Part shown: piece by piece, positions 1-7,927 of the stretch | Layout of the letters: each line of letters opens with the position of its first letter | Numbering within the stretch: the first letter of the stretch is position 1 | Assembly: GCF_011927785.1 (NCBI RefSeq) | Contig: NZ_JAATJK010000001.1 | Span: 930,001-994,000 of the forward strand | From: Micromonospora profundi | GTDB taxonomy: Bacteria; Actinomycetota; Actinomycetes; Mycobacteriales; Micromonosporaceae | Direction of reading: 5' to 3' | Length of the DNA: 64,000 nt | Translations under genes and position numbers: made by a program | Notes under the pieces: model-generated | The model's input: only the letters and a program-made list of their open reading frames with translations | What the model was told of the DNA's origin: nothing | Database searches by the model: none

Positions 1-170
1 CGGGCAGCTACTGGCCGTTCGGCCTGGCGATGGCCGCCTCGATCGCCGCGCTGGGCCTGGTGTTCTGGCAGTACTGGCTGATCGGTGTGGGAATGCTGTC
101 GGTCGTCTTCGCCGTGTGCGGGCTGCTGTTCGAGTACTACAGCGGCACCCGGCGTACCGCGGAGCACTGA
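1..170 (+). CDS. ctaF: Cytochrome c oxidase subunit 4 (C-terminal part)
   Basis: The window opens inside this gene; 55 codons remain, read in the frame starting at base 3. They encode two hydrophobic segments (beginning GSYWPFGLAMAASIAALGL and WLIGVGMLSVVFAVCGLLF) and a short polar tail ending RRTAEH. This matches the C-terminal half of the small actinobacterial cytochrome aa3 oxidase subunit IV, a membrane protein without cofactors. The assignment rests on this pattern and on the nearby ctaG, ctaE and qcrCAB genes. A strong hairpin follows the stop codon, so this is probably the last gene of a ctaCD-type operon whose other members lie outside the window. Confidence 0.75.
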   Translation, partial: GSYWPFGLAMAASIAALGLVFWQYWLIGVGMLSVVFAVCGLLFEYYSGTRRTAEH

Positions 171-200
171 TCCACCGGTCGCGCTCGCGGCCGATGCGTA

Positions 201-249
201 GCACCACGAAGGCCCGCTTCCTGAAGAGGGGAGCGGGCCTTCGTCGTGC
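201..249. terminator. Rho-independent-type hairpin after ctaF
   Basis: Arms of about 19 bases (starting GCACCACGAAGGCCCGCT on the left and ending AGCGGGCCTTCGTCGTGC on the right) pair almost perfectly around a short purine-rich loop. It lies between the end of ctaF (plus) and the end of the small Cys-rich gene (minus), so it can stop transcription from both sides. There is no U-tract, which is usual in actinobacteria. Confidence 0.8.
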
Positions 250-271
250 GTGCGGTGGACCCAGCGGCGGG

Positions 272-481
272 TCAGGCGGCGTGCTGGCGGGTGGGCTGGC
301 GGCGATGCCGACGGTCGGCCAGCCGGGTGACCGGCGCGGGGAACGTGGCGATCACCACGGCGGCTCCGCAGTCGATGCAGATCAGCTCGGGACAGTCGGT
401 GCCGTGGCTGTCGACGCAGGGCGGTGCCTCGAACAGTGCCACGCCCACGCAGACGTCGCAGTAGAGCTCGCGGTGCGACAC
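272..481 (-). CDS. Small Cys-rich (zinc-ribbon-like) conserved protein
   Basis: A 69-residue protein beginning VSHRELYCDVCVGVALF. It carries two CxxC pairs (CDVC near the N-terminus, CIDC in the middle) and further Cys residues, the arrangement of a small zinc-binding knuckle, and it ends in a basic tail. I chose the GTG at 481 because GGAG lies 6 nt upstream of it; an in-frame ATG at 523 would add 14 residues without a ribosome-binding site. I recall similar short proteins in Micromonosporaceae, but no function is known to me. It lies downstream of trpD in the same direction, separated by 143 nt. Confidence 0.6.
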   Translation of the reverse strand: MSHRELYCDVCVGVALFEAPPCVDSHGTDCPELICIDCGAAVVIATFPAPVTRLADRRHRRQPTRQHAA

Positions 482-624
482 GGGCGTCTCCTTCACTCCA
501 GGCGACCCGCTCCGGCGTGACACGTGGCACCCGGCAGCGGTGAAGAACTACTCACCTGTAGTTTCCCACCCTGGTCCGACATTCCTGCGCGGACGAGGGC
601 GACCAGCACCCGGGGGACGGGTGG

Positions 625-1671
625 TCAGCCGGCGGTGGCGACCTCGATCCACCTGTCGAGGGTGGCGGCCGCCGCACCCGAGTCGATCGACTTGGCGGCG
701 CGGTCCAGGCCGGCGCGCAGCGCCTCGGTCAGATCACCGTCCAGAGGACCCTGCGTGGCGAGGGCCGCCGCCGCGTTGAGCAGCACCGCGTCGCGTACCG
801 GACCGGTCTCGCCGGCCAGCAGGCGACGGGCCACGCCGGCGTTGTACGCGGCGTCACCGCCCCGCAGGTCACCGAGGGTGGACCGGGGTACCCCCAGGTC
901 TGCGGCATCCAGCAGCGCCTCCCGTACGGTGCCGCCCTGAGCTGCCCAGACGCGGGTCGGCGCGGCGGTGGTGAACTCGTCGAGCCCGTCCTCGCCGCGC
1001 ATCACCAGCACCGAGTCGCCGCGAGCGGCGAACACGCCGGCCATCACCGGCGCCATGCGCGCGTCGAAGCACCCGACGGCACCGGCGCGTGGTCGGGCCG
1101 GGTTGGTCAACGGGCCGAGGAAGTTGAAGACGGTGGGGACGCCCAGCTCCCGGCGGACCGGCCCGGTGTGCCGCATCCCGGGGTGGAACCGCGCCGCGAA
1201 GCAGAACCCGATGCCGGCCTCGGTGACGCAACGCACGATCGCGTCCGGGTCGAGATCCAGCGGGATGCCGAGGAACTCCAGCAGGTCGGCGGTGCCGCAG
1301 GAGGAGGACGCGGCCCGGTTGCCGTGCTTGACCACCCGTACGCCCGCACCGGCCACCACCAGCGCGGCCATCGTGGAGATGTTCACCGTGTGCGCAAGAT
1401 CACCGCCGGTGCCGACCACGTCCAGGGCGGTCGAGCGCAGCTCGTCGGGAAGCTCGACAGGCACCGCCCGGCTGAGCATCGTCTCCACCAGACCGGCCAG
1501 CTCCGCCGAGGTCTCGCCCTTGGCACGCAGCGCCACAGCGAAACCGGCTACCTGCGCGGCACCTGCCGAGCCGGCCATGATCTCGCCCATCGCCCAGGCC
1601 GTGTCAGCGGTGGACAGCTCCTCGCCGCGCAGCAGCGAGGTGAGCAGGTGCGGCCAGGTCCGATCGCCCAT
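625..1671 (-). CDS. trpD: Anthranilate phosphoribosyltransferase
   Basis: TrpD transfers the phosphoribosyl group of PRPP to anthranilate, the second committed step of tryptophan synthesis. The 348-residue protein has the family length. It has the PRPP-binding segment [16 protein letters not shown] (about residues 85-100) and the anthranilate/ribose-binding stretch [18 protein letters not shown] (about 115-132). An AGGAG-type site (GGGAGG) sits 6 nt before the ATG. It is a lone trp gene: no other tryptophan gene is nearby, and it stands beside respiratory genes. I recall the same arrangement in M. tuberculosis (Rv2192c next to ctaE-qcrCAB), which supports an inherited core location. Confidence 0.95.
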   Translation of the reverse strand: MGDRTWPHLLTSLLRGEELSTADTAWAMGEIMAGSAGAAQVAGFAVALRAKGETSAELAGLVETMLSRAVPVELPDELRSTALDVVGTGGDLAHTVNISTMAALVVAGAGVRVVKHGNRAASSSCGTADLLEFLGIPLDLDPDAIVRCVTEAGIGFCFAARFHPGMRHTGPVRRELGVPTVFNFLGPLTNPARPRAGAVGCFDARMAPVMAGVFAARGDSVLVMRGEDGLDEFTTAAPTRVWAAQGGTVREALLDAADLGVPRSTLGDLRGGDAAYNAGVARRLLAGETGPVRDAVLLNAAAALATQGPLDGDLTEALRAGLDRAAKSIDSGAAAATLDRWIEVATAG

Positions 1672-1761
1672 GGCGGGCCTCCCGAGCGTGCGAAGTGCGG
1701 GTGGGCTGGAACCGGCGCCGAATCACCCCGGCGCCGCGTCGGTGCCGGAAAGCGGGGGACG

Positions 1762-2157
1762 TCAGGCGGGTGCGTGCGTCCGCAGCAGCTCGGCCACCGT
1801 GTTGCCGGTGGTCACCGGGTCGAGCGGGTGCACGAGCGTCCCCTCGACCTCGGCGTACGCGGCGAGCCATCGGTCGGCGGCGCGGGCGATCACCAGGCAG
1901 ACCGGGGGAGCGTCCTCCCGGTCGTCCTTGATCTGCCGGGCGATGCCGATGCCGCCGCCCGGGTTCGCCTCACCGTCGAGCAGCATGAGGTCGATCTCAT
2001 AGTCGTCGACCAGGCGGATCGTCTCGGCGTAGGTCGACGCGTCCACGAACTCGACCTGCAACCCGGGCGCGGGCCGGGTGCCGACGGCGAGCCGCATCCG
2101 GTCACGGACCTGCGGGTCGTCGCTGTAGAGCAGGACGGTACAAAGTCGATCGCTCAT
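1762..2157 (-). CDS. Stand-alone atypical receiver-domain protein
   Basis: A 131-residue protein with the fold signature of a response-regulator receiver and no output domain. The acidic pair SDDP (D13, D14) and the candidate phospho-acceptor in LMLLDGEANPGG (D61) are present. The usual Thr/Ser switch residue is replaced (VIARAAD) and the invariant Lys of the KP motif is His (LVHPLDP, H110). It may therefore be a pseudo-receiver or one with altered signalling. Its ATG overlaps the stop of a 27-codon upstream ORF (ATGA), and its ribosome-binding site GGAG lies inside that ORF, which suggests translational coupling. It probably shares a transcript with trpD, 90 nt downstream. Confidence 0.75.
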   Translation of the reverse strand: MSDRLCTVLLYSDDPQVRDRMRLAVGTRPAPGLQVEFVDASTYAETIRLVDDYEIDLMLLDGEANPGGGIGIARQIKDDREDAPPVCLVIARAADRWLAAYAEVEGTLVHPLDPVTTGNTVAELLRTHAPA

Positions 2158-2253
2158 GCCGGCACTCCGCTTCGCTCCGTGCCGTCATGAGGAACCATCG
2201 CACTGAGCCCGATGATTCGCTCGCTGTGCTCACTCATGCCGGCACTCTGCTTC
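2153..2253. repeat. 21-bp direct repeats flanking leader ORF
   Basis: CTCATGCCGGCACTCCGCTTC at 2153-2173 recurs at 2233-2253 with a single C/T difference, at an 80-base offset. Read on the minus strand, each copy contains a ribosome-binding site plus an ATGAG start. The start region of the receiver gene is thus duplicated ahead of the leader ORF, as if an 80-bp unit had been inserted or duplicated in tandem. Confidence 0.8.
2154..2237 (-). CDS. Bridging leader ORF, ERII-type repeat (copy 1)
   Basis: A 27-residue ORF beginning MSEHSERIIGLSAMVPHDG and ending SGVPA. Its TGA overlaps the ATG of the receiver gene. It has its own GAG-type site. A second ORF of the same kind lies between qcrC and qcrA (4948-5019); the two share the pattern ERII-x-[LF]-SA-x-VP and extensive base identity. 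Whether the peptide is made or only the RNA/DNA repeat matters is unknown. Confidence 0.5.
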   Translation of the reverse strand: MSEHSERIIGLSAMVPHDGTERSGVPA

Positions 2254-2344
2254 CACCTCGAAAAACTGCGCCGATCGTACCGGGCCGCGTGACGTAGCCG
2301 ACACGCCGCCTGCCGCCGTCGGCCCCGCGTACCGTCGCCGCAGG

Positions 2345-3334
2345 TCAGGGGGCCGCGGCGCCGGCGGCGCGTTCGCGTGCCTCCTGGCGGTCCAGCTCGC
2401 GGTCGAGCCGGCGGGCCTCCCGCTCGGACTGCTTGACCCACTGCACGACCAGCACCGCGATCATCGTCACGCTGACGAACTCGCCACCCGCCCAGAGGAT
2501 GCCGCCGGCGAGCACCTGGTCGGCCTTGGGGTCGGCCCAGTCGAGGTTGAGCGACGGGTACCAGTCGCCGCCGAAGAGCGTGCTGCTCTGCATGATCGTG
2601 AGCCCGAGCACGGTGTGGAACGGCACGGAGAGCAGCATCAGCAGCGCGCGAGCCGGGTACGGCCAGCGGCCGGGCAGCGGGTCGAGCCCGAGCAGCGGCC
2701 AGAAGAAGACGCAGCCGGTCATGATGAAGTGCGCGTGCACCAGCTCGTGCGCCCAGGCGTGCTCAAGCGTGTAGCGGTACAGGTCGCTGAAGTACAACAC
2801 GAACGGGTTGACCACGAAGATGGCGAACGCCACGAGCGGGAAGCTGTAGACGCGGGCAACACGGCTGTGCACGATCGCCAGGAGGCGCTTGCGCGGCCCG
2901 ACCGGCAGGGTCCGCAGGGCGAGCGTCATGGGCGCGCCCAGCGCGAGGAAGATCGGCGACACCATGGACAGCACCATGTGCTGGACCATGTGCACCGACA
3001 GCAGCGCGGTGTCGTACGCGTGCAGCCCGCTGACCGTGACCAGCGCGATGCCGCCCAAGCCGGGGCCGAGGAAGAGCGCGGTGCGCGCGACCGGCCAGCG
3101 GTCGCCGCGCACGCGCAACCGGTGCACCCCGTAGAGGTAGAGACCGGCGACGAGCACCAGGCCGAGGGCCAACCAGCTGTCCAGCCGGGTCTCGGTCAGG
3201 ACCGCGCCGACGGTGAACGGTGGTGGGGTCGCCTCGGCGCTGACGGCAAGCGTGGACGTGCCCACCGGGGTGGCGGCGAGCACAACGGCCGGGACAGCCG
3301 AGGTGGCGGCGAGGATCGGATCGACGTGCAGCAC
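2345..3334 (-). CDS. ctaG: CtaG-type cytochrome c oxidase assembly membrane protein
   Basis: A 329-residue polytopic membrane protein of the caa3_CtaG family, thought to assist copper insertion or assembly of the aa3 oxidase. Several hydrophobic helices are visible, together with conserved His-rich membrane motifs (SVHMVQHMVLSMVSP, HAWAHELVHAHFIMTG) and the segment FGGDWYPSLNLDWADP before the last helix. The cytoplasmic C-terminus is strongly charged (EREARRLDRELDRQEARER). The frame stays open further upstream, but that would run antisense through ctaE. The GTG at 3334 is preceded by TAGCCT and 7 nt, so the mRNA is probably leaderless. It is divergent from ctaE. Confidence 0.85.
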   Translation of the reverse strand: MLHVDPILAATSAVPAVVLAATPVGTSTLAVSAEATPPPFTVGAVLTETRLDSWLALGLVLVAGLYLYGVHRLRVRGDRWPVARTALFLGPGLGGIALVTVSGLHAYDTALLSVHMVQHMVLSMVSPIFLALGAPMTLALRTLPVGPRKRLLAIVHSRVARVYSFPLVAFAIFVVNPFVLYFSDLYRYTLEHAWAHELVHAHFIMTGCVFFWPLLGLDPLPGRWPYPARALLMLLSVPFHTVLGLTIMQSSTLFGGDWYPSLNLDWADPKADQVLAGGILWAGGEFVSVTMIAVLVVQWVKQSEREARRLDRELDRQEARERAAGAAAP

Positions 3335-3341
3335 GCTTTTC

Positions 3342-3347
3342 AGGCTA
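3342..3347 (-). promoter_or_regulatory. -10 box of leaderless ctaG promoter
   Basis: TAGCCT on the minus strand ends 7 nt before the GTG start of ctaG. No ribosome-binding site is visible. Confidence 0.5.
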
Positions 3348-3430
3348 GGCCAGGCGAACCGGACCCTGACGTCCGGCCCACGGATGGTGTGGGTTTGCCA
3401 CCCCGCTGATCGCCGGCCCCGGTCAGGGGC

Positions 3431-3436
3431 AATAAT
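3431..3436 (+). promoter_or_regulatory. -10 box of leaderless ctaE promoter
   Basis: AATAAT (5 of 6 to TATAAT) ends 6 nt before the GTG of ctaE, and no ribosome-binding site is seen. It is about 85 nt from the divergent ctaG -10 box, so the two promoters are back to back. Confidence 0.45.
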
Positions 3437-3442
3437 GACGGC

Positions 3443-4042
3443 GTGACTGCGGCCCCAGCCATTGACAAGAGCCGGATCCACTCTCTGACGCGACCGAACA
3501 TGGTCAGCGTCGGGACGATCGTGTGGCTCTCCAGCGAACTCATGTTCTTCGCGGCGCTCTTCGCGATGTACTTCTCCATCCGCGCGGCTGCGCCGGAGCA
3601 GTGGGAGAAGCACACCGAGGTGCTGAACATCCCGTACGCGACCACCTTCACGGTGATCCTGGTCCTCTCGTCGGTGACGTGCCAGCTCGGCGTCTTCGCG
3701 GCGGAGAAGGGTGACGTGCACGCGCTGCGGCGCTGGTTCACCGTCACCTTCGTGATGGGCCTCATCTTCGTGCTCGGTCAGCTGAACGAGTACCGCGAGT
3801 TGGTCCACGAGGGCATCAAGATCAACGCCGACGGGTACGGATCGATGTTCTACCTGACGACCGGCTTCCACGGCCTGCACGTGGCCGGCGGTCTGGTCGC
3901 CTTCATCATCTTCATGGTCCGAACGACCATGGGACGGTTCACCCCGGCGCAGGCGACCTCGGCGATCGTCGTGTCGTACTACTGGCACTTCGTCGACGTC
4001 GTGTGGATCGGGCTGTACGCCATGATCTACTGGCTTCAGTGA
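3443..4042 (+). CDS. ctaE: Cytochrome c oxidase subunit III
   Basis: Subunit III of the haem-copper aa3 terminal oxidase, 199 residues, the usual length of the actinobacterial five-helix form. It opens with the family segment [25 protein letters not shown]. The conserved [13 protein letters not shown] segment and the C-terminal [22 protein letters not shown] are diagnostic. The GTG start is supported by family alignment and an apparent leaderless promoter. It leads an operon with qcrC, qcrA and qcrB (73-nt gap to qcrC), joining an oxidase subunit to the bc complex as expected for the bcc-aa3 supercomplex of actinobacteria. Confidence 0.95.
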   Translation: MTAAPAIDKSRIHSLTRPNMVSVGTIVWLSSELMFFAALFAMYFSIRAAAPEQWEKHTEVLNIPYATTFTVILVLSSVTCQLGVFAAEKGDVHALRRWFTVTFVMGLIFVLGQLNEYRELVHEGIKINADGYGSMFYLTTGFHGLHVAGGLVAFIIFMVRTTMGRFTPAQATSAIVVSYYWHFVDVVWIGLYAMIYWLQ

Positions 4043-4114
4043 TCTTGGCGCGTCACGAACCGCGCCGCTGCTTCGTCCCCTGAGACAAGGTCCAACCGGT
4101 TAAGGACACAGCTC

Positions 4115-4951
4115 ATGACTTCTGACAACGACCGCCGACGCGGCCTGCTCGCGCGGTTGCGCGAGCGGCCCGCCGCGCGCAGCAGGGGCCGCCGCCGGCT
4201 GGGCGCCGCGGTCCGGCTGATCGCCGCGCTGATGCTCGCCGGCGGTGCCTACACCGTCTTCGCCCCCGGTGCGCAGGCGCAGGACAACCCGCCGATGACC
4301 GGCGCCGCAGCCGAGGGCAAGGCGCTGTTCGACGTGAGCTGTGTGACCTGCCACGGACGCAACGCCCAGGGCGTCGAGGGCCGCGGACCGAGCCTGGTCG
4401 GCGTCGGCGCCGCCTCGGTCGAGTTCCAGGTCAGCTCCGGCCGGATGCCGATGGCCCGGCAGGAAGCCCAGGCGCACCGCAAGCCCCCGCTCTTCACCGA
4501 CGAGCAGACCCGTCAGCTCGCCCAGTACATCCAGGAGCTCGGCGGCGGTCCGGTCGTCCCGGAGGGTGACATCCTGCGCGAGGGCGCCAACGTCGCCTCC
4601 GGCGGTGAGCTGTTCCGGATCAACTGCTCGCAGTGCCACGCCTTCGGTGGCGGTGGTGGCGCGCTCTCCTCGGGCAAGTTCGCCCCGAGCCTGCACCCGG
4701 CGACCGACCGGCAGATCTACGCGGCAATGCTGAGCGGGCCGCAGAACATGCCGGTGTTCGGTGACAACCAGCTCCGACCGGAGCAGAAGGCCGACATCAT
4801 CGCCTACATCCAGGAGACGCTGAAGCACGACCAGGACCCGGGCGGGTTCAACCTCGGTCGGTACGGGCCGTCCACCGAGGGTGTGGTGATCTTCCTGGTT
4901 GGCATCGTGGCGCTCGTCTTCGCCAGCCTGTGGATTGCGGGCAAGTCGTGA
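4115..4951 (+). CDS. qcrC: Di-haem cytochrome c subunit of the cytochrome bcc complex
   Basis: QcrC carries electrons from the Rieske/cytochrome b part to the aa3 oxidase inside the actinobacterial bcc-aa3 supercomplex. The 278-residue protein has a basic N-terminus, an uncleaved or signal-like helix (about residues 31-55) and two c-type haem sites, CVTCH (76-80) and CSQCH (171-175). Each is followed by a Met-containing ligand loop (GRMPM, PQNMPVFGD). A C-terminal membrane anchor (VVIFLVGIVALVFASLWIAG) completes the family layout. AAGGA precedes the ATG by about 8 nt. Its stop overlaps the GTG of a 23-codon bridging ORF leading to qcrA. Confidence 0.96.
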   Translation: MTSDNDRRRGLLARLRERPAARSRGRRRLGAAVRLIAALMLAGGAYTVFAPGAQAQDNPPMTGAAAEGKALFDVSCVTCHGRNAQGVEGRGPSLVGVGAASVEFQVSSGRMPMARQEAQAHRKPPLFTDEQTRQLAQYIQELGGGPVVPEGDILREGANVASGGELFRINCSQCHAFGGGGGALSSGKFAPSLHPATDRQIYAAMLSGPQNMPVFGDNQLRPEQKADIIAYIQETLKHDQDPGGFNLGRYGPSTEGVVIFLVGIVALVFASLWIAGKS

Positions 4952-5019
4952 CCGAGCGGATCATCAGATTCAGTGCCGTGGTGCCGCTCGGCGCCACCCC
5001 TAGCGAGGTGACGGCATGA
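4948..5019 (+). CDS. Bridging leader ORF, ERII-type repeat (copy 2)
   Basis: A 23-residue ORF (begins MTERIIRFSAVVPLG, ends SEVTA) whose GTG overlaps the qcrC stop (GTGA) and whose TGA overlaps the qcrA ATG (ATGA). It therefore fills the whole qcrC-qcrA gap. It resembles the ORF at 2154-2237 in residues (ERII, SA, VP) and in bases (GAGCGRATCATC, CAGTGC, GGCATGA). Translation would couple qcrC to qcrA. I see no domain. Confidence 0.5.
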   Translation: MTERIIRFSAVVPLGATPSEVTA

Positions 5020-6104
5020 GCACCCACACCGAGCACCAGGCCCCGCAGGGCCGGGAGCCGCTCGACGTGAACGACCCCACGCTGACCCGGTTCGACATCG
5101 TCCGCGAGGGCGCCCGTCGGGACGACATCGAGATCGTCCACTACGAGCCGCAGGTGCAGCCCGGCACCAAGGCCGAGCGTCGGCTGACCCGTGTGGTCGC
5201 CGCGCTCTTCCTGATCACCGGCCTGGCAGCCACCGCGTTCCTTGTCGTCTACATCTGGTGGCCGTGGCAGTACGAGCCGGGCCGGGGTGGCGACAAGCTC
5301 TACACCCCGCTGCTCGGCCTCACCCTCGGCGTGGCGCTGCTCGCCGTCGGCTTCGGCATCCTGACCTGGGGCAAGAAGTTGCTGCCCAAGGAGGTGTCGA
5401 TCCAGGACCGGCACGAGGGCCAGGTAGACGAGGAAGGCCGCACCATCACCGGCCAGACCATGCTCTACATGGCTGACGAGCTGGGTGTGAAGCGTCGTCC
5501 GCTGCTCGGCATCTCGCTGCTGGCCGGTCTCGCGCCGGTGGCCGCGGTCGCTGCCGCGCCGCTGGTCGGTGGGTTGATCTCCAACCCGCACAAGAACAAC
5601 CAGATGTTCCGCACCGGCTTCTCTCCCGCCGAGGGTGGGCAGCTGATCCGCCTCGTCCGCGAGGACGGCCGCCCGATCCGCCCGGCGGACGTCAGCGCCG
5701 GCGGCCAGCTCACCGTCTTCCCGGGCATCGACCACGGCGTGAGCAACCTGCACGCCGACTCGCCGACGTTGCTGATCCACCTGCGCGACTCCGACGCGCA
5801 GGAGTCCCGCCGGGCCAACGAGAAGATCGGCCACGGCGACTACATGTGGGGCAACTACGCGGCGTTCTCCAAGATCTGCACGCACGCCGGCTGCCCCGCC
5901 AGCCTGTACGAGCAGCAGACCAACCGGCTGCTCTGCCCGTGCCACCAGTCCCAGTTCCTGATCACCGACAACGCCAAGCCCGTCTTCGGCCCTGCCAGCC
6001 GGCGGCTGCCGCAGCTGCCGATCGAGGTGGACTCCGAAGGTTTCTTCGTGGCGAAGTCCGACTTCACCGAGACCGTCGGGCCTGACTTCTGGGAGCGGCC
6101 ATGA
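5016..6104 (+). CDS. qcrA: Rieske iron-sulfur subunit of the cytochrome bcc complex
   Basis: QcrA holds the [2Fe-2S] cluster that takes the first electron from menaquinol. The 362-residue protein has three N-terminal/central membrane helices (about residues 60-82, 95-117 and 165-188), the actinobacterial form. A C-terminal Rieske domain follows with CTHAGC (288-293) and CPCHQSQF (307-314), providing the two Cys and two His cluster ligands and the disulfide Cys. The ATG has GAGG upstream, but that site lies in the bridging ORF. The stop overlaps the qcrB start (ATGA), indicating coupled translation. Confidence 0.96.
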   Translation: MSTHTEHQAPQGREPLDVNDPTLTRFDIVREGARRDDIEIVHYEPQVQPGTKAERRLTRVVAALFLITGLAATAFLVVYIWWPWQYEPGRGGDKLYTPLLGLTLGVALLAVGFGILTWGKKLLPKEVSIQDRHEGQVDEEGRTITGQTMLYMADELGVKRRPLLGISLLAGLAPVAAVAAAPLVGGLISNPHKNNQMFRTGFSPAEGGQLIRLVREDGRPIRPADVSAGGQLTVFPGIDHGVSNLHADSPTLLIHLRDSDAQESRRANEKIGHGDYMWGNYAAFSKICTHAGCPASLYEQQTNRLLCPCHQSQFLITDNAKPVFGPASRRLPQLPIEVDSEGFFVAKSDFTETVGPDFWERP

Positions 6105-7732
6105 AGCGTCGAAAGCTTGACCTGAAGGCGACGCCGGGCAAGGCCGCGGTGGGAGTGGACGACCGCTTCGCGGTGGCCACCCCGCTGCGCAAGCTGCTGA
6201 ACAAGGTCTTCCCGGACCACTGGTCGTTCCTGCTCGGCGAGATCGCGCTGTTCTCGTTCATCGTGCTGCTGCTGACAGGTGTGTTCCTCACCTTCTTCTA
6301 CGAGCCGGCGATGACCGAGGTGGTCTACAACGGCAGCTACGCCCCGTTGCAGGGCACCCCCATGTCAGCCGCGTACGCCTCCAGCCTGGACATCTCGTTC
6401 GACGTCCGCGGTGGCCTGGTGATGCGGCAGATGCACCACTGGTCGGCGCTGCTGTTCATGGCCGCGATCGTCGTGCACATGCTGCGCGTCTTCTTCACCG
6501 GCGCGTTCCGCAAGCCGCGCGAGACCAACTGGATCATCGGTTCGCTGCTGTTCTGGGTGGGCTTCCTGGCCGGCTTCACCGGCTACTCCCTCCCGGACGA
6601 CGGCCTGTCCGGCACCGGCCTGCGGATCGCCTCGGCGATCATGCTGTCCATCCCGGTGATCGGCTCCTGGGTCACCTCGTCGGTCTTCGGCGGCGAGTTC
6701 CCCGGCACGATCATCATCAGCCGGTTCTTCATCGCCCACGTCCTGCTCGTCCCGGGTCTGCTCGTCGCCCTGATCAGCGTCCACCTGGGTCTGGTCTTCA
6801 AGCAGAAGCACACCCAGTGGCCCGGCCCCGGCCGGACCAACAACAACGTGGTCGGCGAGCGGATGTTCCCGCGCTACGCGTTGAAGCAGGGCGGCTTCTT
6901 CATGGTCGTCTTCGGCGTCGTGGCGCTGCTGGGCGGTCTGTTCCAGATCAACCCGATCTGGCTGTTCGGCCCGTACGAGGCGTGGGTGGTCTCGGCCGCC
7001 AGCCAGCCCGACTGGTACGTCATGTTCCTCGACGGCTCGACGCGACTCATGCCCGCCTGGGAGATCAACATCCCGATCGGTGACGGGTACGTCATCCCGC
7101 CGCTGTTCTGGCCGACGGTGGTGCTACCCGGCATCCTTGTGGGCCTGTCGACGATGTACCCGTTCCTGGAGGCACGGCACCTCAAGGACCGCAAGAGCCA
7201 CAACCTGCTCCAGCGGCCCCGCGACGTCCCGGCCCGTACCGCGCTCGGTGCCATGGCGGTGTCGTTCTACATCGTGCTGACGCTCTCCGGCGCCAACGAC
7301 GTGATCGCCGACAAGTTCCAGATCAGCCTGAACGCGATGACCTGGGCCGGCCGGATCGGTCTGCTGCTGATCCCGCCGGTGGCGTACTACGTCACCTACC
7401 GGCTCTGCCTCGGTCTGCAACAGCACGACCGGGAGGTTCTCGCGCACGGCGTGGAGACCGGCATCATCAGGCGTCTGCCGGACGGCCGGTTCGTCGAGGT
7501 GCACCAGCCGCTCAGCGCGGCGAACGGTCACGACGACGGCCACGGCGGCCTGGAGTACGTCGGCTGGGTGGTCCCGAAGAAGATGAACCGGCTCGGTGCC
7601 CTCGGCCCGGCGATCCGGGGCTTCTTCTACCCGATCGAGAAGCCGGCCGAGGCGCCGGTCTCGCCGGGGCACCCGCCGGTCGAGGCTCGAGCAGAGCGCG
7701 AGGAGATCGGCAGCGGCGAGAGCCGTCGCTGA
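6101..7732 (+). CDS. qcrB: Cytochrome b subunit of the cytochrome bcc complex
   Basis: QcrB is the quinol-oxidising membrane subunit of the bcc-aa3 supercomplex, and the target of drugs such as telacebec in mycobacteria. The 543-residue protein has the haem-ligand helices with paired His (MRQMHHWSALLFMAAIVVHMLRVF and FFIAHVLLVPGLLVALISVHLGLV), the family segment GFTGYSLPDDGLSGTGLR and the long soluble C-terminal tail typical of actinobacterial QcrB. It overlaps qcrA by 4 bp and ends the operon; a strong hairpin follows 20 nt after the stop. Confidence 0.96.
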   Translation: MKRRKLDLKATPGKAAVGVDDRFAVATPLRKLLNKVFPDHWSFLLGEIALFSFIVLLLTGVFLTFFYEPAMTEVVYNGSYAPLQGTPMSAAYASSLDISFDVRGGLVMRQMHHWSALLFMAAIVVHMLRVFFTGAFRKPRETNWIIGSLLFWVGFLAGFTGYSLPDDGLSGTGLRIASAIMLSIPVIGSWVTSSVFGGEFPGTIIISRFFIAHVLLVPGLLVALISVHLGLVFKQKHTQWPGPGRTNNNVVGERMFPRYALKQGGFFMVVFGVVALLGGLFQINPIWLFGPYEAWVVSAASQPDWYVMFLDGSTRLMPAWEINIPIGDGYVIPPLFWPTVVLPGILVGLSTMYPFLEARHLKDRKSHNLLQRPRDVPARTALGAMAVSFYIVLTLSGANDVIADKFQISLNAMTWAGRIGLLLIPPVAYYVTYRLCLGLQQHDREVLAHGVETGIIRRLPDGRFVEVHQPLSAANGHDDGHGGLEYVGWVVPKKMNRLGALGPAIRGFFYPIEKPAEAPVSPGHPPVEARAEREEIGSGESRR

Positions 7733-7751
7733 CCCCCCGAACGCTGTGTGA

Positions 7752-7785
7752 CGTGGCGCCCGCCGGACTTCCGGCGGGCGCCACG
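7752..7785 (+). terminator. Terminator hairpin after qcrB
   Basis: CGTGGCGCCCGCCGG, loop ACTT, CCGGCGGGCGCCACG: a perfect 15-bp stem, followed by the short T-containing run CCGTTT. Confidence 0.85.
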
Positions 7786-7927
7786 CCGTTTCCGGCGCTG
7801 CGGCACCCATCCCGCCAGGAGTCGGATGGCCACGGTGGGACCGGTCGACCCCACGCGACGGGCGATCGCAGGAATAACCCCGGTGAGCCGGGTATCCGTG
7901 CGGTCCAACGTCTCTAGGGGGGGAAGC

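Noticed and set aside
3335..3988. A long upstream in-frame extension of ctaG on the minus strand
   Set aside because: It runs antisense through most of ctaE, a clearly real gene, and its residues are not protein-like; the GTG at 3334 fits family length and a -10 box.
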